A DNA stretch of 6,318 nucleotides from assembly GCA_030600135.1 (NCBI GenBank), contig JAUVMS010000207.1:1-6318 (forward strand), in the 5' to 3' direction. How positions within the stretch are numbered: position 1 is the first letter of the stretch; each line of letters begins with the position of its first letter. Origin of the DNA: Hyphomicrobiales bacterium. Lineage in GTDB: Bacteria; Pseudomonadota; Alphaproteobacteria; Rhizobiales; JAUVMS01. The notes beneath the pieces are model-generated. The model did no database searches, was not told where the DNA came from, and was given only the letters and a program-made list of their open reading frames with translations. Made by a program: the position numbers and the translations under genes. Below, piece by piece: positions 1-5,763 of the stretch.

Positions 1-1
1 G

Positions 2-2089
2 TCACTGGCGAAATGGATCGACGTCTTCGCCCGTCGCTTCGGGTTCGTCCACTTTGGCCTTTGTGCTGACCTTGCGGACAATCTTGGTCTCGCGCTGCTC
101 TTCTAGTGCTTTGGCGATCTTGAGCTTGATCTCGGCGGCGTCTTCCGGCTCGGGGTCTAGGCTAAGTGCCTGCGTCCACTGGTACTGCGCTTCGAGCTTG
201 CGACCGACGTTCCAATAGGCATCTCCCAAGTGGTCATTGATGACCGGATCGTCTGGCCTGAGTTCGACCGCCCGTTCCAGATACTGCGTTGCCGCGCGGT
301 AATTGCGCTGTCGGTAATAGGCCCAGCCCAGGCTGTCGACAAAATACCCGTCATCAGGTTTGATCTTGACCGCCTTGCGGATGAGCTTCATCGCCTCTGG
401 CAGATTGTGGTTCTGGTCAACCCAGGAATAACCGAGGTAGTTCAATACCAGCGGTTGGTTAGGGTAGAGTTCGAGCGCTTTTTGCAGGTCGCGCTCGGCC
501 TTCGGCCATTGATTGAGCCGCTCAAAGCAGACGCCACGAGCATAGAATTGGTTCCAGTCCTTCTGTTCCGGACGATCGATTAGGGCGATCGCCTTGGAAT
601 AGTACTGCGTTGCCTCTTCGTATTTCTTGTTGGCACGCAGAATGTTGCCCAATGAGCGCAGGACCAAGAGCTGGCGCTCCCGCCTTGCCAACTCGGCGAA
701 ACCGGAACCCACATTGGCCATGGCCCCAATCGTTTGCGGACCGACCACGCCGTCTCGTGACAGGCCTTGCTCTCCTTGAAACGCCTTGATGGCACGGATC
801 GTTTGTGGACCGAGAAGACCGTCGACAGGTCCCGCATAGAGACCCAGCTCCTTGAGTTGCGTTTGTGCGAAACGGACCTGGGCATTGCGATCGTCCCTAG
901 GCGGCAGTGCGTCGCTTGTCACCTGCTGATCCTGATCGCCACTCTTGGAGTTCAGATCGTCCAGCAACCCCGTCAGAACACTCTTGGCTTCATCGAGCCG
1001 CTTCAACTCATCGAAGTTGATCGCCTTTCTGACGACACTGCCAAATGCCAGCGGAGAACTCGCCGGCACCCGGTTGTAGGTCTTGATCGCCACCCCATAC
1101 TTCTTCAAAGACTCATAGGCGCTAGCGAGCGCCACCATGGCAGCCGGGAAATCGGGCTTCAGATAAAGCGCGATTTGCAGATACATCGTCCCGACGTCGA
1201 TACCGCCTTCGCGTGTCAACGCCTCCCCTAGACCGTAGAAAAGCTCTGCCACGCCCTCGCTGGCGCTGCTGACAGCGTGGCCAATCGGCTTGCCGGCCTG
1301 CAAGTCGGCGTATAGCGCCAGGATTAGTGCATCTTGACGACGCTTGCGAATTCTCTTGGTCAGGATTTGCCGCGCCAGCCTCTTGTCACCCGCGTTGGCG
1401 GCAAAACTTGCGTAGGCAAATAGCAAGCGTTGCGTTCTCGGACCGTCCTGCACGAGTTTTGAATAAGTTTTCTTGGCAAGCGCTCCACGGCCCGCCAGAT
1501 CGGCAATCAGGGCCCGATGATATCCCCGATAATAGCGCGCCCATTCAGCCTGGTTGAGTTTGTCGAGCAACGCGAACGCCTCGTCCGGCTTGCGTTGCCC
1601 CATACGCACCCATGCTCTTGCGATCGTTCCCGCCAGTTCCCCGATCGGGCCAACGGCAGCCTTGCTGAAATGATGGTCGGCGGTCTTGTAGTCACCGTCC
1701 CTAAGCGCTCGAGCAGCGATCACGATGTGGGCCGTTCTATCCTCGGCATCGAGCTTGACCACCTCATCGGCCAACGTTGTGGCACGCTTCCAGTCGGCAG
1801 TGGCAACCTCGCTGAGGAACGCTTCCTTGAGTATCTTTTTGTTGTTGGGATCGCGCAGTAAGGCATTGCGATAAAATTCCGCCGCCGCCTTCATATCGCG
1901 CTGTCCGCGCGCGAAGCGACCGGCCAGATAGCTACCGAACAGCGAACGACTCGGATGGCCGATGAAGCTCATCATTGCTTCGGACGTAGCGCTTGAAGCG
2001 GCCGAGACCGACGAATGCGATGCAAACGTCGCAACCAAAGCAAGCAAGCTAATTCCAAGGCATCCTGGAATCCGTTGGAAAAACTTCAT
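2..2089 (-). CDS. Exported TPR-repeat protein with an embedded peptidoglycan-binding domain
   Basis: A 695-residue protein, complete with a TGA stop at 2-4. The ATG at 2089 is chosen over an in-frame TTG at 2116 because it opens directly into a Sec-type signal peptide: MKFFQR, a hydrophobic core (GISLLALVA) and a likely signal peptidase I site after SVSA (residue 30). There is no lipobox. Residues about 50-380 form degenerate TPR helices. Residues about 404-459 are a PG_binding_1 domain, with a GLYAGPVDGLLGPQTI core followed by GVVGPQTI. Residues about 474-650 are strong TPRs, including LNYLGYSWVDQ, DSLGWAYY and VINDHLGDAYW, the hallmark of a common alphaproteobacterial TPR family. The tail from about 663 is charged and probably disordered. 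TPRs mediate protein-protein contacts; the signal peptide and the peptidoglycan-binding domain together suggest a periplasmic, wall-associated scaffold. The specific role is unknown. No strong ribosome site precedes the ATG (GTGGGA about 14 bases upstream), so the exact start is less certain than the gene. Confidence 0.9.
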   Translation of the reverse strand: MKFFQRIPGCLGISLLALVATFASHSSVSAASSATSEAMMSFIGHPSRSLFGSYLAGRFARGQRDMKAAAEFYRNALLRDPNNKKILKEAFLSEVATADWKRATTLADEVVKLDAEDRTAHIVIAARALRDGDYKTADHHFSKAAVGPIGELAGTIARAWVRMGQRKPDEAFALLDKLNQAEWARYYRGYHRALIADLAGRGALAKKTYSKLVQDGPRTQRLLFAYASFAANAGDKRLARQILTKRIRKRRQDALILALYADLQAGKPIGHAVSSASEGVAELFYGLGEALTREGGIDVGTMYLQIALYLKPDFPAAMVALASAYESLKKYGVAIKTYNRVPASSPLAFGSVVRKAINFDELKRLDEAKSVLTGLLDDLNSKSGDQDQQVTSDALPPRDDRNAQVRFAQTQLKELGLYAGPVDGLLGPQTIRAIKAFQGEQGLSRDGVVGPQTIGAMANVGSGFAELARRERQLLVLRSLGNILRANKKYEEATQYYSKAIALIDRPEQKDWNQFYARGVCFERLNQWPKAERDLQKALELYPNQPLVLNYLGYSWVDQNHNLPEAMKLIRKAVKIKPDDGYFVDSLGWAYYRQRNYRAATQYLERAVELRPDDPVINDHLGDAYWNVGRKLEAQYQWTQALSLDPEPEDAAEIKLKIAKALEEQRETKIVRKVSTKAKVDEPEATGEDVDPFRQ
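713..880 (-). other. Peptidoglycan-binding (PG_binding_1) domain inside the TPR protein
   Basis: Residues about 404-459 of the TPR protein read as a PG_binding_1 fold: an opening helix (VRFAQTQLKELGLY), the GPVDGLLGPQTIRAIKAFQ turn-helix, then GLSRDGVVGPQTIGAM. The two GPQTI half-motifs are also similar at the DNA level (around 731-745 and 801-815), as is usual for this fold. The domain is preceded by a polar linker rich in Asp, Gln and Ser (residues about 380-403) and followed by a helix rich in Arg and Glu before the TPRs resume. It sits in a loop between two TPR units rather than at a terminus. Confidence 0.85.
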
Positions 2090-2293
2090 TGGGGAACAAT
2101 CCCACTGTCGTTGCAAACAAAGAGCAGCTTATGCTCAATTGCGCAGACTTAGCCTATTTGCCCCAGTCTTGAAAGCAAGGAGGCTTACTAAGGTGTTCAC
2201 ATTTAGGCGCTCACACGCCGACATCCCCGCAAATCACAACACAGTTATTAGGCGTGGCAGAGCTGCCACAATTCATGCTGTTGGCTTTCGAAA
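2090..2293. other. Intergenic region between the ETF-QO stop and the TPR gene start
   Basis: These 204 bases should hold the 3' end of the ETF-QO transcript and any separate promoter of the TPR gene. I see no coding potential that resembles a protein. A perfect 7-bp inverted repeat lies at 2254-2269 and a weak 5-bp one at 2122-2136 (GAGCA/TGCTC). A minus-strand TTGCTT (2174-2179) with TAGGCT 16 bases further on is only a poor promoter match. Co-transcription of the TPR gene with ETF-QO is possible but the gap is long for that. Confidence 0.5.
2254..2269. repeat. Perfect inverted repeat GTGGCAG-AG-CTGCCAC downstream of ETF-QO
   Basis: Two 7-base arms (2254-2260 and 2263-2269) are exact reverse complements around a 2-base centre; as RNA it would fold as a 6-bp stem with a 4-base loop. 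It starts about 25 bases past the ETF-QO stop codon. Neither strand has a T-run after the stem, so it is not a classical intrinsic terminator. It may be a weak terminator, a 3'-end stabilising hairpin or a protein-binding operator upstream of the TPR gene. Its function is not shown by the sequence. Confidence 0.4.
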
Positions 2294-3973
2294 CTACATG
2301 CCTGAATAGACCGGCCCCTCCCCGCCCTGCGGCACTACCCAGTTGATGTTTTGGTTTGGGTCTTTAATGTCACAGGTTTTGCAGTGCACGCAGTTCTGCG
2401 CATTGATTTGAAACCGAACCCCACCGTTTTCGGTGTCTTCAACCCATTCATAGACACCGGCTGGGCAGAACCGATTTGAAGGCCCGCCATAGACGTCGTG
2501 CTCACTGGATTTCTGCAGGGCTTCGTCGGCCACGTGGAGGTGAACCGGCTGGTCCTCCTCATGGTTGGTCCCGGAAAAGCTGACGTTGGTCAAACGATCG
2601 AACGTGAGTTTTCCGTCGGCTTTTGGATAGTCGATCGCCTGGCACTGGCTTGCCGGCTTCAAATAGGCATGGTCGGGCTTGCCGTGCTTCATCGTGTGGC
2701 CGAGGAACGGCAACAGCGTGTTGAGCCACATGTCGGCACCCCCGAGCGGGATCCCCAGTCTTGTGCCAAGCCTGGACCATAACGGCTTGACATTACGAAC
2801 CTTTTTGAGGTCGGCCGCTATTTCCGAAGTCCAGAACGCTTCCTCGTAGGCGTCAAGCCGGTCGTTGCCGCGGCCGGCCTTGACGGCGTCGAAGGCGGCT
2901 TCGGCAGCCATCATTCCGCTCAAAATCGCGTTGTGCGACCCCTTAATGCGCGGCACATTGACGAAACCTGCAGAGCAACCGACCAGTGCCCCACCTGGGA
3001 ACACAAGCTCGGGCACTGATTGCCAGCCGCCCTCCGTGATCGCCCGCGCGCCATAGGCGATGCGCTTACCGCCGTCGAAGGTCTCGCGAATTGCCGGGTG
3101 CGTCTTGAACCGCTGAAACTCCTCATAGGGGCTCAGGTATGGGTTCTTGTAGTTGAGATGCACGACGAACCCGACCGACACCAAATTCTTGTCGAAGTGA
3201 TAGAGGAAGGACCCTCCACCCGTGCCGTTGTCGAGCGGCCAACCCATGGTGTGCTGCACCAACCCAGGTTGGTGCTTTTCGGGCGCCACCTCCCAGAGTT
3301 CCTTGAGGCCGATGCCGTATTTTTGCGGGCAACGCCCCTCGTCCAGTTCGAACTTCGTGATCAGCTGCTTTGCAAGTGAGCCGCGTACTCCTTCGGCAAT
3401 GAAGGTGTATTTCGCCCGCAACTCCATGCCGCGTGTGAAGTTGGGTCCGGGCTTACCATCTTGTCCGACGCCCATGTCTCCGGTTGCAACACCCACCACG
3501 TTGCCGTCCTCGTCATAGAGCACTTCGGCGGCGGCAAAGCCGGGAAAAACTTCGACCCCCAGAGCCTCGGCCTGCTCGGCAAGCCAGCGACACACGTTGC
3601 CCAGGCTAACGATGTAGCAGCCATGATTGTTCATTAGCGGCGGCATTAGGAAGTTGGGCATGCGAACATTGCCGGCCGGCCCGAGAAAAAGGAAACGATC
3701 ATCTGTGACCGGAGTATCGATTGGCGCGCCCTTGTCCTTCCAGTCGGGGATCAGGCGATCGATGCCAATCGGATCAATGACCGCACCCGACAGGATATGT
3801 GCGCCAACCTCCGCGCCCTTCTCGAGCACAACCACCGAAAGCTCGTGATCATTCTCCTGGGCAAGTTGCATAAGCCGAATTGCCGACGCGAGCCCGGCTG
3901 GGCCTGCGCCAACGATCACGACATCGAAATCCATAGCCTCGCGTTCAGGCAACTCCCCGCCGTTCTGACCCAT
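2294..3973 (-). CDS. Electron transfer flavoprotein-ubiquinone oxidoreductase (ETF-QO, EC 1.5.5.1)
   Basis: A 559-residue protein of normal full length for bacterial ETF-QO, orthologous to mitochondrial ETFDH. It takes electrons from reduced electron transfer flavoprotein, charged by acyl-CoA and similar flavin dehydrogenases, and passes them through FAD and a 4Fe-4S cluster to ubiquinone at the cytoplasmic membrane. Visible marks are the N-terminal FAD dinucleotide motif VIVGAGPAGLASAIRL (residues 19-34) with the acidic E51 ending strand 2, the second flavin motif GCSAGFVNVPRIKGSHNA (332-349), and the C-terminal ferredoxin-like domain with cluster ligands C503, C528, C531 and C534 (RFCPAGVYEW and CVHCKTC). 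The ATG at 3973 is preceded by GAGGA nine bases away; the upstream ELPEREAMDF segment is usual in this family, which argues against the internal Met14. No etfA or etfB gene is in the window. It is divergent from the glycosylase gene. Identification is secure. Confidence 0.98.
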   Translation of the reverse strand: MGQNGGELPEREAMDFDVVIVGAGPAGLASAIRLMQLAQENDHELSVVVLEKGAEVGAHILSGAVIDPIGIDRLIPDWKDKGAPIDTPVTDDRFLFLGPAGNVRMPNFLMPPLMNNHGCYIVSLGNVCRWLAEQAEALGVEVFPGFAAAEVLYDEDGNVVGVATGDMGVGQDGKPGPNFTRGMELRAKYTFIAEGVRGSLAKQLITKFELDEGRCPQKYGIGLKELWEVAPEKHQPGLVQHTMGWPLDNGTGGGSFLYHFDKNLVSVGFVVHLNYKNPYLSPYEEFQRFKTHPAIRETFDGGKRIAYGARAITEGGWQSVPELVFPGGALVGCSAGFVNVPRIKGSHNAILSGMMAAEAAFDAVKAGRGNDRLDAYEEAFWTSEIAADLKKVRNVKPLWSRLGTRLGIPLGGADMWLNTLLPFLGHTMKHGKPDHAYLKPASQCQAIDYPKADGKLTFDRLTNVSFSGTNHEEDQPVHLHVADEALQKSSEHDVYGGPSNRFCPAGVYEWVEDTENGGVRFQINAQNCVHCKTCDIKDPNQNINWVVPQGGEGPVYSGM

Positions 3974-3982
3974 CTTTCACAT

Positions 3983-3987
3983 TCCTC
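3983..3987 (-). promoter_or_regulatory. Ribosome binding site of ETF-QO
   Basis: On the minus strand GAGGA lies nine bases before the ATG at 3973. It supports this start over the internal ATG 13 codons later. Confidence 0.7.
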
Positions 3988-4013
3988 GACAACAACAACC
4001 TCGCCTGCCTTGT

Positions 4014-4042
4014 CGATAGGTTGCTCATTGCATGACCGTCAA
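4014..4042 (-). promoter_or_regulatory. Candidate sigma-70-type promoter for ETF-QO
   Basis: On the minus strand a -35 element TTGACG (4037-4042, preceded by C, giving the alphaproteobacterial CTTGAC) is followed after 17 bases by CTATCG (4014-4019), close to the alphaproteobacterial -10 form CTATAT. Transcription would start near 4007, giving a leader of about 34 bases that includes the GAGGA ribosome site. This is a consensus match by eye. I did not find an equally good plus-strand promoter for the divergent glycosylase gene in 3974-4106. Confidence 0.45.
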
Positions 4043-4106
4043 GTCTCCTGGCAACACAAATCAATCCGGCTAGCCCACAAGCCGCACAAAATGTAAAAGA
4101 TCACCG

Positions 4107-5003
4107 ATGACCACAGGGATCGACAAGCAAGACATTCGCGCCCTCTATGAATGGTACGCGAGCATCGGCGCAGACCTCGACGTTGCGCGCGAGCCGACCA
4201 ATTGGTTCGAGCTTGCCGAGCGACAAAAGGGCGAGGCGCGGGCCCCTGTCCAAGCTCGCAGTCCCGCTCGTGCAACCGAACCTCGGCCCAGTGGGCGGCC
4301 AGAAATGTCGGCCCCAGCGCCAGGCCTTCACGCGGCCGGACAATCACGCACTCCTCAGCGAAGTGGCGACAGGCCCGCCCTGCTCCGCTCCAGCGAAGCC
4401 GTCATGGCCGCTCGCGAAGCGGCCGGTGCGGCCCAATCGCTGGATGTATTGCACGAACGCCTCGCCGCCTTTGAAGGCTGCGGTCTGAAGGCAACCGCAA
4501 AGTCGTTATGCTTTTATCGAGGCGCACCCCAAGCTCGCCTCATGGTCATCGGTGAGGCGCCAGGCCGCGACGAGGACATTCAGGGCAAGCCCTTCGTCGG
4601 CAGGGCCGGTCGCCTCCTCGACAAGATGCTCGCCGCCATAAACCTCAGCGAGAATGACGTGCACATCACCAACATCGTCTATTGGCGCCCGCCCGGCAAT
4701 CGCAACCCCACGCCCGAGGAAGCCGAGGTGTGCCGCCCGTTTCTCGCCCGCCAAATCGAACTCGTCGCACCCGATGTCCTGTTCATCCTCGGCCGCCCAG
4801 CAGCCAACCAGCTGCTGGAGACGACCCAGGGGATCATGAAACTTCGCGGCAAGTGGCGATCCTTTGACGCCAGCGGCCGCTCGATCCGCGCCATGGCCTC
4901 GCTCCACCCGGCCTATCTGCTGCGCACGCCGGCGGCCAAGCGGATGGCATGGCGCGATCTGCTCGCCGTGCGCTCCGCCATCGACGAGGCGCCAACCGAT
5001 TAG
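4107..5003 (+). CDS. Uracil-DNA glycosylase, family 4-like (alphaproteobacterial type)
   Basis: A 298-residue enzyme that removes uracil from DNA, arising from cytosine deamination or dUTP incorporation, to start base-excision repair in the cytoplasm. The catalytic domain spans residues about 112-290. Motif 1 is GEAPGRDED (149-157), followed by the family signature GKPFVGRAGRLLDKML (160-175), WRPPGNRNPTPEE (193-205), and motif 2 HPAYLLR (267-273). Classic family 4 enzymes bind a 4Fe-4S cluster with four cysteines. Here C125 and C209 remain, but the CxxC partner is Lys128 (GCGLK) and the Cys before RPPGNR is Trp193. C135 is an extra cysteine. The N-terminal 90 residues are a separate segment: a short conserved-looking helix (ALYEWYASIGADLDVA), then an Ala/Pro/Arg-rich linker, as is common in alphaproteobacterial members. 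The ATG follows only a weak AAAAGA ribosome site. It is not family 1 (no GQDPY). The moaB start lies 104 bases downstream. Confidence 0.95.
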   Translation: MTTGIDKQDIRALYEWYASIGADLDVAREPTNWFELAERQKGEARAPVQARSPARATEPRPSGRPEMSAPAPGLHAAGQSRTPQRSGDRPALLRSSEAVMAAREAAGAAQSLDVLHERLAAFEGCGLKATAKSLCFYRGAPQARLMVIGEAPGRDEDIQGKPFVGRAGRLLDKMLAAINLSENDVHITNIVYWRPPGNRNPTPEEAEVCRPFLARQIELVAPDVLFILGRPAANQLLETTQGIMKLRGKWRSFDASGRSIRAMASLHPAYLLRTPAAKRMAWRDLLAVRSAIDEAPTD

Positions 5004-5092
5004 CGCGACGAACCGCCGAGCTGCTATAGACGGGGCGAGGCGACAATCGGCGCTGCCGAACGTTGCAACCTCATCTGCCCCGACGCACAATT

Positions 5093-5097
5093 GGAGG
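5093..5097 (+). promoter_or_regulatory. Ribosome binding site deciding the moaB GTG start
   Basis: GGAGG ends ten bases before the GTG at 5108. The alternative in-frame TTG at 5063 has no comparable site, so this motif places the moaB start at 5108. Confidence 0.7.
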
Positions 5098-5107
5098 TTC
5101 TTTTCCC

Positions 5108-5641
5108 GTGCCTAAGATTGATGAGTCCCGACCCTTCATTCCGGTGCGAATTGCGGTTCTGACGGTCTCCGACACCCGCACGCCCAAAGACGACAAGTCC
5201 GGCACGTTGCTGGCCGAGATGGCGACCGAGGCCGGCCACGAACTTGCCGAGCATGCCATTGCGAAGGACGATGTGGAGGAAATCCGCGATCAACTGAAAC
5301 GTTGGATCGAGGCCGCGGACGTCGATGTGGTGATCACCACCGGCGGCACCGGCTTTACCGGTCGCGATGTGACGCCCGAGGCCGTTCGCCCATTATTTGA
5401 AAAGGAGATCGATGGCTTTTCGACGATCTTCCATATGCAGAGCTACGAGAAAGTCGGCACTTCGACCATTCAGTCGCGCGCTTGCGGAGGGGTCGCCAAC
5501 GGCACCTACATTTTCTGCGTGCCGGGTTCTCCCGGCGCCTGCAAGGACGCTTGGCACGGCATCTTGAAGTGGCAACTCGACAACCGTCACAGACCCTGCA
5601 ATTTCGTCGAGATCATGCCGCGTCTACAGGAGCATTTGTAA
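5108..5641 (+). CDS. moaB: Molybdenum cofactor biosynthesis protein MoaB
   Basis: A 177-residue protein of the MoaB/MogA family, which binds molybdopterin; family members adenylylate it before molybdenum insertion, although E. coli MoaB itself appears not to be essential for this. The start is the GTG at 5108, giving MPKIDESRPFIPVRIAVLTV, the usual N-terminus of alphaproteobacterial MoaB. A longer in-frame reading from TTG at 5063 would add 15 residues unlike the family. Landmarks are SDTR (residues 21-24), the molybdopterin-binding TGGTGFTGRDVTPEA (78-92) and CVPGSPGACKDAW (137-149). The length is normal and no residue looks lost. The gene lies 104 bases after the uracil-DNA glycosylase stop on the same strand and could share its transcript; no clear promoter is visible in the gap. 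No other molybdenum cofactor gene is in the window. Confidence 0.95.
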   Translation: MPKIDESRPFIPVRIAVLTVSDTRTPKDDKSGTLLAEMATEAGHELAEHAIAKDDVEEIRDQLKRWIEAADVDVVITTGGTGFTGRDVTPEAVRPLFEKEIDGFSTIFHMQSYEKVGTSTIQSRACGGVANGTYIFCVPGSPGACKDAWHGILKWQLDNRHRPCNFVEIMPRLQEHL

Positions 5642-5657
5642 GCCCAACCGCTTGGGC
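5642..5657 (+). terminator. Hairpin immediately after moaB, possible weak terminator
   Basis: GCCCAA (5642-5647), a CCGC loop and TTGGGC (5652-5657) form a perfect 6-bp stem starting at the base after the moaB stop codon. There is no following T-run (the next bases are CGCCGAATTC), so intrinsic termination is doubtful. An RNA-stabilising hairpin is an alternative. Confidence 0.35.
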
Positions 5658-5666
5658 CGCCGAATT

Positions 5667-5682
5667 CTCACAATCGTGTGAG
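5667..5682. repeat. Perfect inverted repeat CTCACA-ATCG-TGTGAG
   Basis: Arms 5667-5672 and 5677-5682 are exact reverse complements around a 4-base centre, nine bases beyond the first hairpin. It lies 81 bases upstream of the hydrolase ATG, a position suited either to a second 3' hairpin of the moaB transcript or to an operator for the hydrolase gene. No T-run follows. The sequence does not tell which. Confidence 0.4.
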
Positions 5683-5750
5683 CGAAGAGATCGGTATTCG
5701 CGTCAGTATCCCACTTCATGTCTACTGTTTTCACCCCAAAAAAATCGAGT

Positions 5751-5755
5751 GGAGG
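5751..5755 (+). promoter_or_regulatory. Ribosome binding site of the MBL-fold hydrolase
   Basis: GGAGG lies eight bases before the ATG at 5764, a strong site at normal spacing that fixes the start of the Tat signal peptide. Confidence 0.75.
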
Positions 5756-5763
5756 ACTACGCC

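Noticed and set aside
731..815. Imperfect direct DNA repeat containing CGTTTG(C/T)GGACCGA
   Set aside because: It encodes the two GPQTI half-motifs normal for the PG_binding_1 fold, not an independent repeat element.
2090..2116. Extension of the TPR protein to an upstream TTG start
   Set aside because: It would place nine polar residues (LQRQWDCSP as encoded) before a normal signal peptide and has no ribosome site; the ATG at 2089 fits an exported protein better.
3020..3379. A 119-codon plus-strand frame opposite ETF-QO, with several similar ones nearby and opposite the TPR gene
   Set aside because: All lie antisense to well-conserved coding sequence, lack ribosome sites and family resemblance, and are best explained as shadows.
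4406..4424. A 7-bp inverted repeat (GGCCGCT/AGCGGCC) inside the glycosylase gene
   Set aside because: It is inside an Ala/Arg-rich GC-rich linker coding region where such palindromes arise easily by codon choice; no regulatory context.
4506..5090. A 194-codon open frame on the minus strand opposite the uracil-DNA glycosylase gene
   Set aside because: Its translation has no recognisable motif and it lies antisense to strongly conserved catalytic motifs; long antisense frames are expected in GC-rich codon usage.
5063..5107. Extension of MoaB to an upstream TTG start
   Set aside because: The added 15 residues do not resemble the family and span the GGAGG site that serves the GTG at 5108.
4107..5641. 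A possible linked system joining uracil-DNA glycosylase and moaB
   Set aside because: Same-strand adjacency with a 104-base gap is the only link; the two proteins belong to unrelated pathways, so chance or lineage gene order explains it.
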